Shown: positions 1 to 12,724, counted from the stretch's first letter. The stretch is DNA of 64,000 bases from Nageia nagi (GCA_050084985.1 JBITNC010000002.1:16120001-16184000), one strand, 5' to 3'. The notes: generated by a model not told the origin, from the letters alone. Numbers and translations: made by a program.

Positions 1-1292
1 GGTTATCTTTCACTGATCCTTTAACCAAAGTGGCAAATCTTTTCTTAATGCATCAAGATTGAGAGTCAAACTCAAAAGAGTACCTTTTTCTAGTAACTTA
101 GATCACAGAGAGAAGGTTCATCCTAAACTTAAGAACATAGAGCACATTGTTAAGAACCTTTTCTATGAATCAACCACTCCTAATTGTTTGGACTTCAAGG
201 GTAGAGTTATTATCTATTACAACTACATCTTTTCTATACTTATGAAAGTTCTCAAACTTATCTTTTTCAAAGCATAGGTGATAGTGCAACTAGAGTCAAT
301 AATCTAATTAGATGAAAAAGTGCAAGACATAGAGTAGAGTGCTACAACAAAACCAACTTGAATATTCTTCTTTTTTTTGAAATTCTTTACATTTTCATTG
401 CCTTTGCTCTTTGTGACCTTAGATGCTACAATAGTTACAATTACCATCAAACTTTTCTTTAGGATATGGATTGTTTGCTTTGTCTTTTCCATCTCTTTAT
501 TTGAAATGGTTATTGTTACTATTATTCTTGTTGCTATTATTGTTCTTATTGTTGCCATTGTTCTTGCTACTATTGTTACCATATCCTCTTTTTTCAAACC
601 TTTTGGAAGAAGAAAAATAAGATTTCTTTTGATAGTTGAACTTCTTCTTGAAAGGAGTATTTGTTATTCTAAGAGCAATGTTATTATCCTTAGAAGAAGA
701 AATCAATACCTTTTTGTTAAGGGTTTTCTCATTCTTCAAAAGGATCCTAGAAAGGTTATCAGAGGATAATACTTCTTCTTCTTAATCAAGCCTTATTTCC
801 ATAACCCTCACAAAGTTTCCAAACATTGAAGAAAGGCTTTGAAGAATGATGAAGACCATGAACTCATCATTGATCCAATTGCACCCACAAGCAACAAGTT
901 GGGTTCTTAGGTCAATGATTTTGTTTAAGTAGATAGCCACATTTTCATCTTCCCCTTGACGAGATTAAAGCAACTTTTGAAGAATGTTAAACTTTCTTGA
1001 AAAATTTGAACCAATGTATATTTGCTTAAGCTTATCCCAATATTTCTTTACTAAGGTTGAAGAGAAAATCATCAGAAGCACATCATCTGAAATTACACAA
1101 AAGATCATGGAGGTTGCCAACTCATTCTTCATGTTGTAAGCCTCTAGTTCCTTCTCATCTGTTGGAGGTACAAGGTTCTCATTCATTATTTGCAAAAGCT
1201 TTCTTACCTGTAACTCAGCTCTCATGCAAGGTTCCCAAATCCTAAAGGTGGAGCCATCAAGAATGTGTTTGGGTAAAAAGGAGTCTCCTATT
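1..1292 (-). pseudogene. Element A: decayed Copia gag and start of protease/GAG-pre-integrase region, cut by window edge
   Basis: Read on the minus strand this is the same protein as the gag of elements B and C: an N-terminal gag region (about 965-1290, with the NELATSMI and ILQKLL blocks), a basic linker (500-740), a decayed zinc knuckle near 420-450 (CNYCSI, then a stop), and a decayed GAG-pre-integrase segment at 1-300. The initiator ATG of B and C is not preserved at the matching place near 1290, and several stops and frameshifts are present, so it makes no protein. It is the oldest copy here: B and D are both inserted in its leader. The rest of the polyprotein lies beyond the left edge. 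Confidence 0.85.
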
Positions 1293-1921
1293 TGCTACAC
1301 AAGGATGTAAAAAAGTAATAAGCATGTGGTTCAATAAATAACATTATATGTTACATTTAATTAACTATGACATTCATGATTTGATTCATAAGTATTCAAA
1401 TATACATCCCATCTATCCAAATACATTTTTCATCTCAAGAACTGTAGATGTAGAGTGACATTGTTGAGGTTTATTTTCTTGTTTAAAATTAGGCCATCAC
1501 CTAGATGCCCACGCAAGAGGAGCCCAAGTACTACCAATCCTCAACCAGTTTACTTTGGTCAATATTATACTCTCATAAGGAGAAGTACCTACTATTTTCT
1601 AAGGTTATGATGTTTATTGGATCGACCAAATTATTAATCTTGATTAGGTTTCAAGTTGTCCTTGTAAGTTATCAAGATAATCCTTCAATGGACATGCAAA
1701 CATGTGGTATCACTACACACATGCTTGTCCACCTATTGGAGTTATGTCCAGACCAACAGAGGACTTAAGGGCAATTGATAAGTATGAACTTTTCATCATT
1801 TGGATTGTTGAAATTAAAGGCTTCAATCCACTTGTCCTCACCTCATGGCTCCCTAAACAAGTCATGTTGTGGAATGTACATGCGGATGTATTCATTTTAG
1901 GGGGTTTCTCATTTAAATATT
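1293..1921 (-). other. Element A 5' leader, gag-proximal part with the conserved leader module
   Basis: About 1500-1921 is a non-coding block that recurs just upstream of gag in B (7270-7700), C (16505-16915) and D (23940-24375). It is interrupted at 1921 by B and resumes at 10483. The short reading frames here are not conserved between copies. Confidence 0.75.
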
Positions 1922-2395
1922 TGAAGGATTTAGACCTAAACTAATCTAATCCTCAAGGACCAAGACTAGGAAACTCAATCATACACAAGATAACACCACT
2001 CACACAAGATAACACAAGTGTAATGTGGTTCCTCCCTCCTTGGGAGTACATCCACAACTAGTATCTCAATTCTCAAGTATGCCCCTCTTACAACTATTCT
2101 TTTTCTCTCCTACACAATTAGTAGAGTAATCTTACTCCAAAAACTTAGTTTTGTTACAAGAGGAGAGGCCCTCTATTTATAGCTTGAGAGCACCTCCCTT
2201 TAACCCAAGGTTAAGGTTAGGGTTACAATAAATGTATCACCTAACTTTAACCTACCAACTAACCACATGGTAAAGTCAAAGTCTACATAATAAAGAATTT
2301 AATTAATCCCTTAAGGTATCTACATATCCTTTAAGTGATTAATTGAATTTATAAGGAGTTTAGATATTCACAATATTTCATTACAAATTCTAACA
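1922..2395 (-). repeat. 3' LTR of element B
   Basis: 474 bp. It matches the other LTR of B except for about 11 substitutions, almost all transitions, and a 9-bp deletion. It is the same LTR type as in C. Confidence 0.95.
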
Positions 2396-2404
2396 CTCCC
2401 CCTT
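2396..2404 (-). other. Polypurine tract of element B
   Basis: AAGGGGGAG on the minus strand directly abuts the 3' LTR. It is the expected plus-strand primer for reverse transcription. Confidence 0.85.
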
Positions 2405-2879
2405 AATGCAATATTGGGATAGAGCTTAGAAGAGAGAAGAGAGAGAGTAAGAGAAAGTTCTCTTCAATAGAGATACAAGTGGAGATGAGAACATTTACAT
2501 ATTTGAGAATCTTTTTGAGAACTAGTATGAGACTCACTACATTACCATTTGACAAAATGGTTTACAATACAATTATTAACCACAACTGGTTTCACTGTAC
2601 ATAGTAGTCGATCAACTTTAAGCTGACATGTGAGTCTCCATGAGCTTGCTTACACAAGGTGAGTAACCTGCATTTCTAAAGAAGATCCTGCATGTTACAA
2701 GCAACTCATGAACAAAATTAGTTAGATGCATCATATATTCAAATAAGAGAATCAAATAATGCCATCTTATAAATAACTGATCAATGGTGCACTATAAGTC
2801 ATCACGGAGATGCTAAGCCATCACTCATAGTCACCTGTTGTATATAGACATGTGTTGATTTTTAATAGAGCATAAAAAT

Positions 2880-3172
2880 TGTACAACGAGTTTCTCACGT
2901 AGAGAAAACTCTCCACAGAGGTATATAATGTACAACAAGTTCCTCACGTAGAGCGAACTTACCACGGAGGTATATTAATTATATGCTCAAAAATTGTACA
3001 ATAAGTTTCTCACACAGAGCAAACTTACCATGAAGGTATAAAATGTACAACAAGTTTGTCACGTAGAGCAAACTTACCATGGAGGTATAAAATAATCAAC
3101 ACTCTATAACAACAATTGTACAACAAGTTTGTCATGTAGAGCAAACTTACCATAGAGGTATAGAATGTACAA
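2880..3172 (-). repeat. Tandem hairpin array in the 3' UTR of B (5 units)
   Basis: Five units of about 49-73 bp each hold an inverted repeat with a 10-12 nt loop, on the minus strand of the form AAGTTYG-CTCTACGTGA-CRAACTT. One unit (near 2885) has GAGTTT paired with AAACTC and another (near 2938) has AAGTTC paired with GAACTT, so paired positions change together. The array lies between the end of RNase H and the 3' LTR and is shared with C and D. Confidence 0.85.
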
Positions 3173-3242
3173 TCAAAAAAGGCCTCTTAGAGGTGAAGTT
3201 GTCATCACTAACAAAAGTTTAAACTTCACTCCCCCTTGAGGG

Positions 3243-4810
3243 CAACTTCACCAACCCGAGAGAATCCCTAAGCTTGCTGAACTAAGCTTCAGGAAGGGGC
3301 TTGGTGAATAAATCAATGGAGTTTTTAGTAGATGGACAATACTTCAAGTGTATGATGTCATCTAGAACCTTCTCCCTGATAAAATGGGCTTGGATTTCCA
3401 CATGTTTGGTTCTCTGATGGAATACAGGATTCTTAGCCAAAGAGATAGCCGATTGATTATCTGAAGAAATAAGAGATGGGCCATTTTGCTTATACCCAAT
3501 TTCATTCAGAAGATGCCTCAACCAAATAGCATCTTAGGTGGCAATAGACATGGCTCAATATTCAGTTCGATGGTAGAAAGAGTCACAGTAGGTTGCTTCT
3601 TGGACGCCCAAGAGATAGCATCTGAACCAATGATGAACACATATGCAGAGGTTGATTTTTTGTCATCTCGATCTCCCCCATAATCAAAATCTGAGAACCC
3701 AGAGAGAATAATCGAGGGCACTTTGGAATACTTAAGAGCAAGATCCTTTATCCCTGCCACATACCTCAAGATTTGCTTAACAGCATTGAGGTGTTCAACA
3801 TATGGTTCTTGCATGAATCGTGCCATCAGATTCACTGCAAAGGCAATATCAGGTCGAGAGATAGTCAGATACAGAAGACTACCTATCAATTGCCTATAAG
3901 CTGTAGCATTAGCAAACTAAGAATCTAAGCTCAGAGATACCAAAATTTTAGGAGAAATAGGTATTGTAGCATATTTACACTCCTCCATTCCAAACTTTTG
4001 CAAGATGTCTGATATATACTTAGATTGACTAAGATAAGTACAATCTTTGTGTTGGTATACTTGCATCCCAAGATAGTAATGCAATAGACCTAGATCAGTC
4101 ATTTCAAATGTTGCCTTCAGTTTGGAGATGCACTCTTGGATGATTTCAATATTATTGCTAGTTATGAGAAGATCATCCACATAAAGGAGAATTAAGACCA
4201 CATCTTTTCCTTGATTGAGTACATAGAGATCTGAGTCAGAGAAGCACTTGGAAAAACCAATATCTGTGAAGAATCCTAAAATTTTCTTGTACCATGCTCT
4301 AGGTGCTTGCTTAAGTCCATACAAAAACTTCTTTAGCTTGCACACTAAAGACTCTTTACCTTCTGGAATAAATCCTTCTGGTTGATTCATGTAGATTTCT
4401 ACATCCAAGTCACCATTGAGAAATGCACTCTTGACATCAAGTTGAAAAACTTTTCATCCTTGAGCTACAGAAAGAGCAAGGATTATCCTAATAGTAGGCA
4501 TCTTGGCCATAGGAGCAAAGGTTTCCTCATAATCAATACCATATTTCTGAGCGAATCCTTTGGCCACTAACCTTGCTTTGTATTTTTCAATTTTTCCATC
4601 AGAATTGTACTTGACCTTGTATATCCATTTATTTCCAATCACATTTTTCTCATTGGGATAAGGAACCAAATCCCAAGTTTCATTTTTCATGAGCACCTCA
4701 TACTCAACTTTCATAGCTTCCATCCAACACTCTTGCTTGGAAGCTTCTTTGAAGGTTGATGGCTCATTCGTATTATCAATTTTGGCAAATAAAGAGTTAT
4801 TCAAGGTCAT
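3243..4810 (-). pseudogene. Element B reverse transcriptase and RNase H, broken
   Basis: From 4810 downward the RT shows [21 protein letters not shown], then [20 protein letters not shown], the catalytic box YVDD (4172-4183) and the YLGMQVY block. RNase H follows with [19 protein letters not shown] and DLFTKPLP near 3300. It is broken by a TGA just upstream of KVFQLDV, a TAG at 3917-3919 also present in C, and a frameshift in RNase H near the STTEAEY block. The RT box itself is intact, unlike in C. The AAGGGGGAG motif after the coding end (3227-3237) duplicates the true polypurine tract. Confidence 0.88.
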
Positions 4811-4846
4811 ACTCCTTATAATTCTCTGAGCTGGAGAATTTTGCTC

Positions 4847-6166
4847 TTATGGTGACTTCCCTACATGATCATCCAACCAGTTAGGTGCAGGCAAAGAATC
4901 ATCTGAATCAGACACCTCAGCATGAGAGGTCGTATCCTTAGGAAGTTCATTGAACTTGATATCCCTAGAAACAAAGACTATATTATGGGATGAGGAGTAG
5001 AGCCTGTAACCTCTATGCTGATTATCATACCCCACAAAGATGCATTTTTCTGATCATTTATCTAGCTTCTTTCTTTTCTTTGAGGTAATGAAGGCAAATG
5101 CATCACAGCCGAAGACCTTAAAGTGTGAGAGGTTAGGTTTCTTTCCTGTCCATGCTTCATACGGAGTTTTTCCTTCAACTGCTTTAGTAGGACACCTATT
5201 TAGGGTGTGAATAGCAGTGTGAATAGCTTCTCCCCATAAGAAACTAGGAAGGTTACCCAACATGCACCTTGCCATTTCCATAATGGTTCGATTCTTCCTT
5301 TCAATAACTCCATTTTGCTGAGGGGTGTAAGGGATTATGAATTGCCGCTTGATCCCATGTTTAACACAATAGTCATTAAACTCATTGCTATTATACTCAC
5401 CCCCATTATCAGATCTCAGCATCTTGATCTTAAAATCAATTTGATTTTCAACAAGAGCCTTAAAGTCTTTAAACCTATCAAAATTTTGATCCTTGTGCTC
5501 AAGTAGATAACCAAATGTCATCCTACTGAAGTCATCAATGAAGGTCAGAACATAAGAAGCTCCTTCTAGAGACTTAGTCTAAAATAGACCCATCAAATCT
5601 GAATGCACAAGCTGAAGAGGACGAGTAGCTCAAGTTGCCTTATCTTTTTCAAACTTTTGCCTATTCATCTTTCCTAGAATGCACCTTTCACAGAGACCAA
5701 TTGTAGGTGAAATATTAGGTAAACCTTCCATAAGTTCTTGAGTTTTCATAGCTTGAATACTCTTGTGGTTAAGGTGTCCTAATCGTTGATGCCAAATATT
5801 ACCTTTTGAACAAACATTGGTAGCAAGACACATTTTTGAAGGAACTTGATCCACAATATAAAGGTCATCCTTTATTGATCCTTTCATGAAGGTGGTAAGT
5901 CCTTTCTTAACACACCAGGAGTGTGAGGTAAACTCAAATGAGTATCCTTTTCTTGTAATCTGAATTACAAAGATAAGATTCATCCTTAGTTTAGGCATGT
6001 AAAAGACATTATCAAGAACCTTGCCATGAATCTGCACACTCCATATTCCTTGAACATCAAGGACTATATTATCACCTATCACAACTGCATCCTTTTTGTA
6101 CTTATGAAAGTTTTCAAACTTATCCTTTTCATAACACATGTGATTAGTGCATCCTAAATCAACAAT
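4847..6166 (-). pseudogene. Element B protease and integrase, broken
   Basis: On the minus strand the aspartic protease block comes first, but its DSG triad reads DLG and a TAG replaces the conserved Trp just before it. Next are the GAG-pre-integrase zinc-binding residues (WHQRLGHL...CERCILGK, about 5670-5810) and the integrase core with D (SDLMG), D (RSDNGGEY) and E (GVIERKN), about 5270-5620. In-frame stops occur near 5631, 5580 and 5057 and before the EQNS block. The core is recognisable, but no continuous frame remains. Confidence 0.88.
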
Positions 6167-7136
6167 CTAATCATTTGAAATAGTTTGAGTCATTGAGTAG
6201 TAGGCAACAGTAGCAGTATGCTTGTTCTTCTTTTTATTATTGAAATTTCTCACATTTGCATTTCCCTTATCTTTTTGAGCAAATTTCTTTTTATGACAAT
6301 CATACTCTTTGTGCCCAAAGATGCTACAAAAGTTACAATTTCCATCAAACTTTTCTTGAGGTGTTGAATTGCTTGATCCAGCTTTGTCATTCCTTTGCCT
6401 GAAGTTGCCATTATTATTGCCCTTTTTCTCATACTTCCTGAAGGTAGATGAGGACTTGTTATCTTTGAATTTATAATATTTGAACTTCTTCTTGAAAGGA
6501 GTTTTGGTTGCTCCTAGAGCAATGCTATTGTCTTTTGGAGAAAGGTTCAACATTTTCTTATTCAAAGTTTCCTCATGCTTCAAAAGGAGTCTAGAAAGGT
6601 TATCAAGAGAGATGACATCTTCTTCATCATCGAGCCTTGTTTCCATAACCGTGACAAAGTTACTGAACTTTGTAGAAAGGCTTTGAAGAATGATGAAGAC
6701 CATGAACTTATCATTGATCCAGTTGCACCCACAACCAACCAGTTGTGTCCTGAGGTCAATGATTTTGTTCAAGTAGATAGAGGCACTTTCATCTTCACCT
6801 TGATGATATTGCAACAACTTTTGTAGAATAGTGAACCTCCTTAAAAATTTTGACCCAAGGTAAATTTTCTTTAGCCTATCCCAAGCTTCCTTTGCTGATG
6901 TTTGAAGAAGAGATCATGAGAAGGACGTCATCTAAAACTGCACGATAAATCATTGAAGTTGCTAACTCATTCTTTGAGTTGTATACTTCAAGAGCCTTCT
7001 CATCGATAGGAGTGACCAAGTCGTCATTAACTATCTGCCACAGCTTCCTTGCTTGTAACTCAGCTTTCATACGAGGTTCCCATATTCCAAAGTTGGAACT
7101 GTCGAGTATATGCTTGGGTATGAAGGTTTCAACCAT
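6167..7136 (-). pseudogene. Element B gag with zinc knuckle, frameshifted
   Basis: The start is the ATG at 7134-7136 (MVETFIPKHILD), which matches the start in C. A one-base insertion near 6900 compared with C shifts the frame. Downstream the normal gag continues, with a basic Lys-rich linker and a CCHC zinc knuckle (CNFCSIFGHKEYDC, about 6290-6330). It ends at an in-frame TAG where C encodes Trp. The role would be nucleocapsid assembly and RNA packaging, but this copy is broken. Confidence 0.88.
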
Positions 7137-9985
7137 TGCTACAAAAAAGTAAATATGCAATAAGAATGCAAATTTTACCATCTATACAAATAAAACATAA
7201 GTAAACATGTCTCACATGTGCAAACTTATAACCCATGATCCGTAGAAGGATAAAATTGAGGTTATTTTCTTGTATAGAATTAGGCCTTCATCTGGATGCC
7301 CGCAAGGTGGAGCCCAGGTACTACCAGTCCTCAACCAGCTCACCTTGGTCAGTAATATACTCTCACAAGGAGAAGTACTAACTATTTTCCAAGGATCCGA
7401 CGTATCTTGGACCGGCCATTTTAATTATCTTGTTAAGGTTTTTAGTTTTCCTCCTAGGTTATCAGGATAATCCCTGAATGGACGTGCAGACATGTGGTAT
7501 CACTACACACATGCTGTCCACCTAATAGAGTTATGTTTAATCCAATAGAGGTCTTAGGGGCAATTAATACGGACTTACCACCACTTGGGTCTTCGGACTA
7601 AAAAGGCTCCAGTCTACCCTGTCCTCACCTCGTGGCTCCCCAAACAAGTCATGTTGTGGAAGAATACGTGTGGATGTGTTCATTTTAGGGGTTACTTTCA
7701 ATATTTTACGTATTGCAAGTATAAATCAATTATACAAAAATATAGAGTAAAGTAAAAATACTTCATCCACATGAAACTTGAAACCTTAAGAGTCCAATGG
7801 GTTTTGTACTAACCCCTAAAGGATTTTTACATTTTTCATATTTTTGCTCAAGTTCAAAAATAATGAATTTTACAAAGGCTAAGTCCTACTTAGCATTAAT
7901 CCAAAACTTAAACATGCATTATTCCATGACTTAAAATTAAATAATAAACATGCATCATGCATTATTTAACTTAAAATTTTAAGTACTAAGCATGCTTTAT
8001 TCCTAACAAGGTTAAGAAGCATGCATTTTAAATTTAGCATGCAAGATCCATCTAGATAAAGATTCAAGTAAAAAAAATTATACACATTCCCCCCTTTTTT
8101 ACTTAAAGTTCTAAAACTTGGATGCTAAAATTTCGTTTAAGTATGGTTTCTCCCCTTTTTTTTTCAAGTAATGTGTTATCCCTAAAAACTTGGATGCTAT
8201 AATTGGGCTTTGAAGTATGCATTGTAAGTAAAAATGTCCTTTGTTTACTTAAAAAGACTTAGGGAAAAGCCCTCAAATGTTTAATTTTGACCAAGGCAAA
8301 AAAAAATCAAATCCCTGCATAGTTGGTAAAAAGAATTAAGGCTCAACAACTATTGTTGAAAAAATTTGAAAGGTGGCCAAGGTAAGCTCCGTGGAGGTTG
8401 AGAGGTTGGGCAAAGGTGGCAGGGGAGACCAAAGTCTCCTAGGGGCTATCCGTTTAAGCTGTGGGGGTAGGGGCGGGTGAAGGCGGTAAGGACCAAAGTT
8501 GGCAAGGAGGAGGAGGCCACGTAGTGTGGTGGAGGTTGTGTGGGGCAGCCAGACGGTGGTTGACCACCCAAAGGTCACGACTGTAGGTCAGTGAGGGAGG
8601 AAGGAGATGTCAAAACAAAAAATGCATTGGGTTTTTAATTTGAGCAACCGACACGTTTCTTTCACTGCCTGATGTGGAAGGTGAATTCTCCCATTCGATC
8701 TATATGTTTGATTTCCTCAAATTTATTAGATCCAACTGATGATCATTGTAGTCCATGAAACGTAGTCTGCACCATGCATTATGTCAAATAATTCATGTGA
8801 CCCTATCAATGTTCGATGCATATCCTGCGATCATTGAATGCCATGAAACTCTTGTCTGCATCATGCATCTTGTGAAACAATTCCCAGAGCCTACCATCGT
8901 ATCCATTTGGTGCATATCCTACGAGTAGTGCAATCCATGAAACATTATCTACACCAGGCATCACGTCAAACAACTCGCATGCCTTTCAACGTATCCATTT
9001 TGTGGATATCCAGTGATCAGTGCAATCCACGAAACTCTATCTGCACCATGCATCTTGGCAAACAATTTCACGGACCCATTCAATGCTCCATTTTATGCAT
9101 ATCCCACGATCATTGCAGGACATGACTATATCATGCATGGTGTCAAACAAGCCACATGCCTTGGCCATCGTCTGAAGCAGAAATAGAGATGTGAGATGTG
9201 GTGGCCATGGTAGAATAATCACGAGCCAAAATTGTGCATATCCTATGATCATTGCATTTGAATGAGACTGCATCGTGATGAGGCATTTTGTCAAACAATT
9301 CATGTGTCGTGGCGTACGACAGCAGGGTTTCTTCAAGCAATGGCTTCCCTCGAATATTTTTTGATTATATTTTAAACAAAATTAAAATAAAAAAAATTAT
9401 ATATATATTATTGTGCCCTCAAAAAATTTGTAGTAGAACAAAAAAAAATTATCCTCCTCTCATTTTTTTTGTAAATGTTCATGCCTTTGCTTAGTAACAT
9501 ATCAATAACTCACTAATGGTAGTATATATATGAGAAATTTCATAATAATATATTACTATTTTTAAGCAAATATTAATAACATAAAGAATGTTAGTATATA
9601 TTACAATTTTCATCATATATTGGTATTAAGCAAATGTTGTGATAAATTGAACCAACACATACATTTAATTCCAATATAATATGTAAAAAAAATACAATTT
9701 TTGTATACTAACCCTTTTTAAAAGAATTATAGCAATTTAAAAATTACAAGTAACATAGAGGATTAGTAAAAAAAATTGCAACTTGTTAATCATAATTTAA
9801 AAGGACTAACACATAGCAAGTAATGTGTTAGTAGCATCATGTAATAATCCATAAAATAACCAAATGAGGAGGAAATTTATACCTTCTCTTGGAATTTACC
9901 TCACCAAGACCTTAAAATTGAAGGAATAAGAGCTTCAACACCAAGAAGAAGAGCTTCCACACAAGAAGAAGAGCTTCCACACCAA
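7137..9985 (-). other. Element B long 5' leader
   Basis: In element order: AT-rich (9985-9350), PPR fragments (9345-8690), GC/Pro-rich stretch (8580-8340), AT-rich (8330-7700), conserved module (7700-7270), gag start. The same order of blocks is found in C. No intact gene is seen apart from the decayed PPR segment. Confidence 0.75.
8690..9345 (-). pseudogene. Captured PPR-protein gene fragment inside the leader of B
   Basis: Read on the minus strand, in the sense orientation of B, this is a series of about 35-37 codon repeats with plant PPR (PLS-type) wording: HELFDKMPHHDAVSF (about 9300-9255), NAMIIGYAQ (9258-9232), AKMHGADRVSWIALITGYP (9001-9060) and RVSWHSMIAGY (8821-8860). About five to six repeats are visible as ~110-bp near-repeats of DNA, with frameshifts and stops between them. 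PPR proteins bind organellar RNA. This piece has no start, organelle-targeting region or intact frame, so it is a captured and decayed host gene segment. The related block in C lies at the same place. Confidence 0.75.
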
Positions 9986-9997
9986 GCTCTGATACCA
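9986..9997 (-). other. Primer binding site of B (initiator Met tRNA)
   Basis: TGGTATCAGAGC on the minus strand, two bases after the LTR end. This is the standard plant initiator-Met primer site with no mismatch. Confidence 0.92.
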
Positions 9998-9999
9998 AT

Positions 10000-10482
10000 T
10001 GAAGGATTTAGACCTAAACTAATCTAATCCTCAAGGACCAAGATTAGGAAACTCAATCATACACAAGATAACACCATTCACATAAGACAACACAAGTGTA
10101 ATGTGGTTCCTCCCTCCTTGGGAGTACATCCACAACTAGTATCTCAATTCTCAAGTATGCCCCTCTTACAACTATTCTCTTTCTCTCCTACACAACTAGT
10201 AGAGTAATCTTACTCCAAAAACTTAGTTTTGTTACAAGAGGAGAGGCTCTCTATTTATAGCTTAAGAGCACCTCCCTAACCTCCCTTTAACCCAAGGGTA
10301 AGGTTAGGGTTACAATAAATGTATCACCTAACTTTAACCTACCAACTAACCACATGGTAAAGTCAAAGTCTACATAATAAAGAATTCAATTAATCCCTTA
10401 AGGTATCTACATATCCTTTAAGTGATTAATTGAATTTACAAGGAGTTTAGATATTCACAATATTTCATTACAAATTCTAACA
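10000..10482 (-). repeat. 5' LTR of element B
   Basis: 483 bp, TG...CA on the minus strand. A TATA box (TATAAATA, complement at 10252-10259) lies in mid-LTR. The flanking ATATT matches the other side of the element. Confidence 0.95.
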
Positions 10483-11591
10483 ATATTTGCATAAGCAAAT
10501 AAATAAAAAAAATGAAACATGAAGTAAAAGAGCATAAGTAAAACATCATATTTTCAAAAATTTGAAACTTAAGTGTCTAATGAGTTTTGTTTACCAACCC
10601 CTAAAGGATATCATTACATCAATCCTAATTATGCACAATTCCATTCTCTCACAAGGAAGTAGAATGCATCATAACTTAAGATTTTAAGTAATAAGCATTA
10701 ACTTAAAATTTAAACTCTAAGCATTAACTTGAAAATTATGTATGCATTAAACTTAAAATAAAAAATTCATACAAATTCCCCTTTTTTACTTAAAGTTGTA
10801 CCCTAAAAAGATAGCATACTTAGCTTAACTTAATAATTTATCCTTAAAAGTATTTTGCATGTTAAAAAAATTGAAATATACATCCATTCTAATTTTAAGT
10901 AAATACACTATATTTTCCTTTAGTAGCATTAAAGAAGTAAGATTCCCTATTTTACTTAAAAATGATCTTAAAGGCAATAGTATGCTTAGTTAATTTGAGA
11001 AGTGCTAAGTTTATACTTTTAACATTTTGCCTAAAAAAATGCCATACTTACCAATTCAAAAAATCCTCCATTTTACTTAATAAAAGATCATGGTATTCCC
11101 CACCTTTTTCTTATAAAAATTTTTTCTCAAAAAACTTAAGTCATTATGACTCTTCACTTTATGCATTTAATAGGTTAGATGCAACCTACACTTGTCCTAA
11201 ATGCATTTAATTTTTACTCACTAGATTAATGCTTTTATCCATTTTACTCCACGCATAGTAAGTCATGATGGAAAAAGTGGACTTGCTTATAAGAAAGCAA
11301 AAAGAATAAATGGTCATCAACCACTTCAATTTAAAAAAGAAATCATTTGTAAAAAGACTTGCAAGTAGAATAAAAAAATACATATGAACCACTTAGGAAG
11401 GAAAAAATAATAATAAAGGGGGGTGCATTTAAGAGGTGATGCAAGACTTAGAGGCCAAAGAGGGAGGTCACAATGCAGGTAAATAAAAGAGGGGTTTTGT
11501 TGGAGGTGTTAACAAAGGGCACGAGGATCCATGATACCATGTGCTAAGATAGAGAAGCCCCACAATGGGCACCAAGGAGACATGGTGAGGG
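10483..11591 (-). other. Element A 5' leader, middle part
   Basis: Continues A's leader after B: it resembles the AT-rich leader of B (7700-8300) and of D (23200-23900), including the 'aacccctaaagga' block at 10600-10610. A GC-richer part at 11400-11591 precedes the insertion of D. No gene is seen. Confidence 0.7.
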
Positions 11592-12067
11592 TGTTGGAAT
11601 GTATAATGCATTATTGTAAAGAGATGTATTAAATCTTCTATGTAAATTCACTCTTACTTAAGGGTATTATTTGATACCTTAAGTATTTTAGTGAATATAA
11701 TAATGTAACTTGTCTTACACTCCAAGTCATGAGCATGCCCTTGGGTCAAAGATGTGCATGTCATGCTTAGGTCATACAAGGAGGGATTTTGGTTTATAAA
11801 TACAAGGCTCCCTCCTTGTAATGATACATAAATTATGGAGTAAGGATATGCTCTAGGATAGAAGCATAGGAGTTAAGATTAGAAGAATTGTAAAAGAGTT
11901 ATATTTGTGAGAAAAGTAAAGATCTAGTTGATGAATGTACTCCTAGTTGGAGGAACCACTTTACATCTTATGTTGTGAGATTGCTTTGTGTATTTGTTGG
12001 GTTTAATTATGAGCTTTCATGTGATATTGGTAGTTTAAGAATTATATTGTTAATATTAGTTTCTTCA
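11592..12067 (+). repeat. 5' LTR of element D
   Basis: Starts TGTTGG and ends CA. A TATA box (TATAAATA) is at 11795-11802. It is the same type as the LTR of A and clearly different from the LTR of B and C, although the 'gatgtactcc...ggaggaaccac' block is shared. Confidence 0.9.
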
Positions 12068-12070
12068 AAT

Positions 12071-12083
12071 TGGTATTAGAGTC
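12071..12083 (+). other. Primer binding site of D
   Basis: TGGTATTAGAGTC, three bases after the LTR. It resembles the initiator-Met primer site with one or two mismatches. Confidence 0.75.
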
Positions 12084-12724
12084 ATTTGAAGGCCCCTCTT
12101 CACATCCTTGGAGTTGAAGCTCTACATCTTCATCTTAGAGGTCCTCATTCTTTCTCCACTCCATTGAGAGGTAAAAGTGATTCAAGGTATAAACTTACTT
12201 CTCTCAATCTTGGTTTACTCAACATAGCAATATATTTTTGTTGCATACTAACATATATTATTGTTAGTTTCCTATCATATTGCTATACTTTTTGCATATA
12301 TTTCATTATTTTTGAAGGTTTTTTTATTACCAACAATTGAGTAAATAGAATATCTATCAATATTTTTTGTGCCTTCAAATTTATATGCAAATCTTTTATA
12401 GCAATATATTTTGTTATATTATTTCTTTCTCACTAAAATATCTTATTGTGAGTAAAAAAAAATGGTAATCTTAAAATTACCTTGTATAGCACTATATTTT
12501 GCATATTTTGTTTTATATTCAAGTTGAGTAAAATACATATACTCCAATTTTTGCTTCAAAAACATATGCAAAATATTATTGGATTGATTATTATGAACAA
12601 TAATTTTTTTTTCCAATGAGAAGGTGAGGTTTCACATCTCTAAAAATTTATAATTTTTTGTTTGATTTTTTTTTAAATCTGCATAGGGCATGAATGTTAC
12701 TCAAAGCCCTCTTCTGCCCATAGC

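Larger units (their letters stand above)
1922..10482 (-). mobile_element. Element B: full-length Copia LTR retrotransposon, minus strand, inserted in A
   Basis: Two direct LTRs (1922-2395 and 10000-10482) begin TGTTAG and end CA on the minus strand. They are flanked by identical 5-bp target duplications, ATATT at 1917-1921 and 10483-10487. The initiator-Met tRNA primer site is perfect (9986-9997) and a polypurine tract abuts the 3' LTR (2396-2404). In element order: 5' LTR, 2.8 kb leader with PPR fragments, gag, protease, integrase, RT, RNase H, hairpin array, 3' LTR. By hand alignment the LTRs differ by about 11 substitutions in 474 plus one 9-bp indel. Integrase before RT makes it Copia. 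Many stops and frameshifts make it non-autonomous now. Confidence 0.95.

Noticed and set aside
377-769. Plus-strand 130-codon open frame
   Set aside because: It is the antisense of the Lys/Asn-rich gag linker of element A. The minus strand carries the homology.
2880-3172. CRISPR-like regular repeats
   Set aside because: Units are diverged, spacers are not unique or of constant length, the context is a plant retrotransposon, and sister elements share the spacers.
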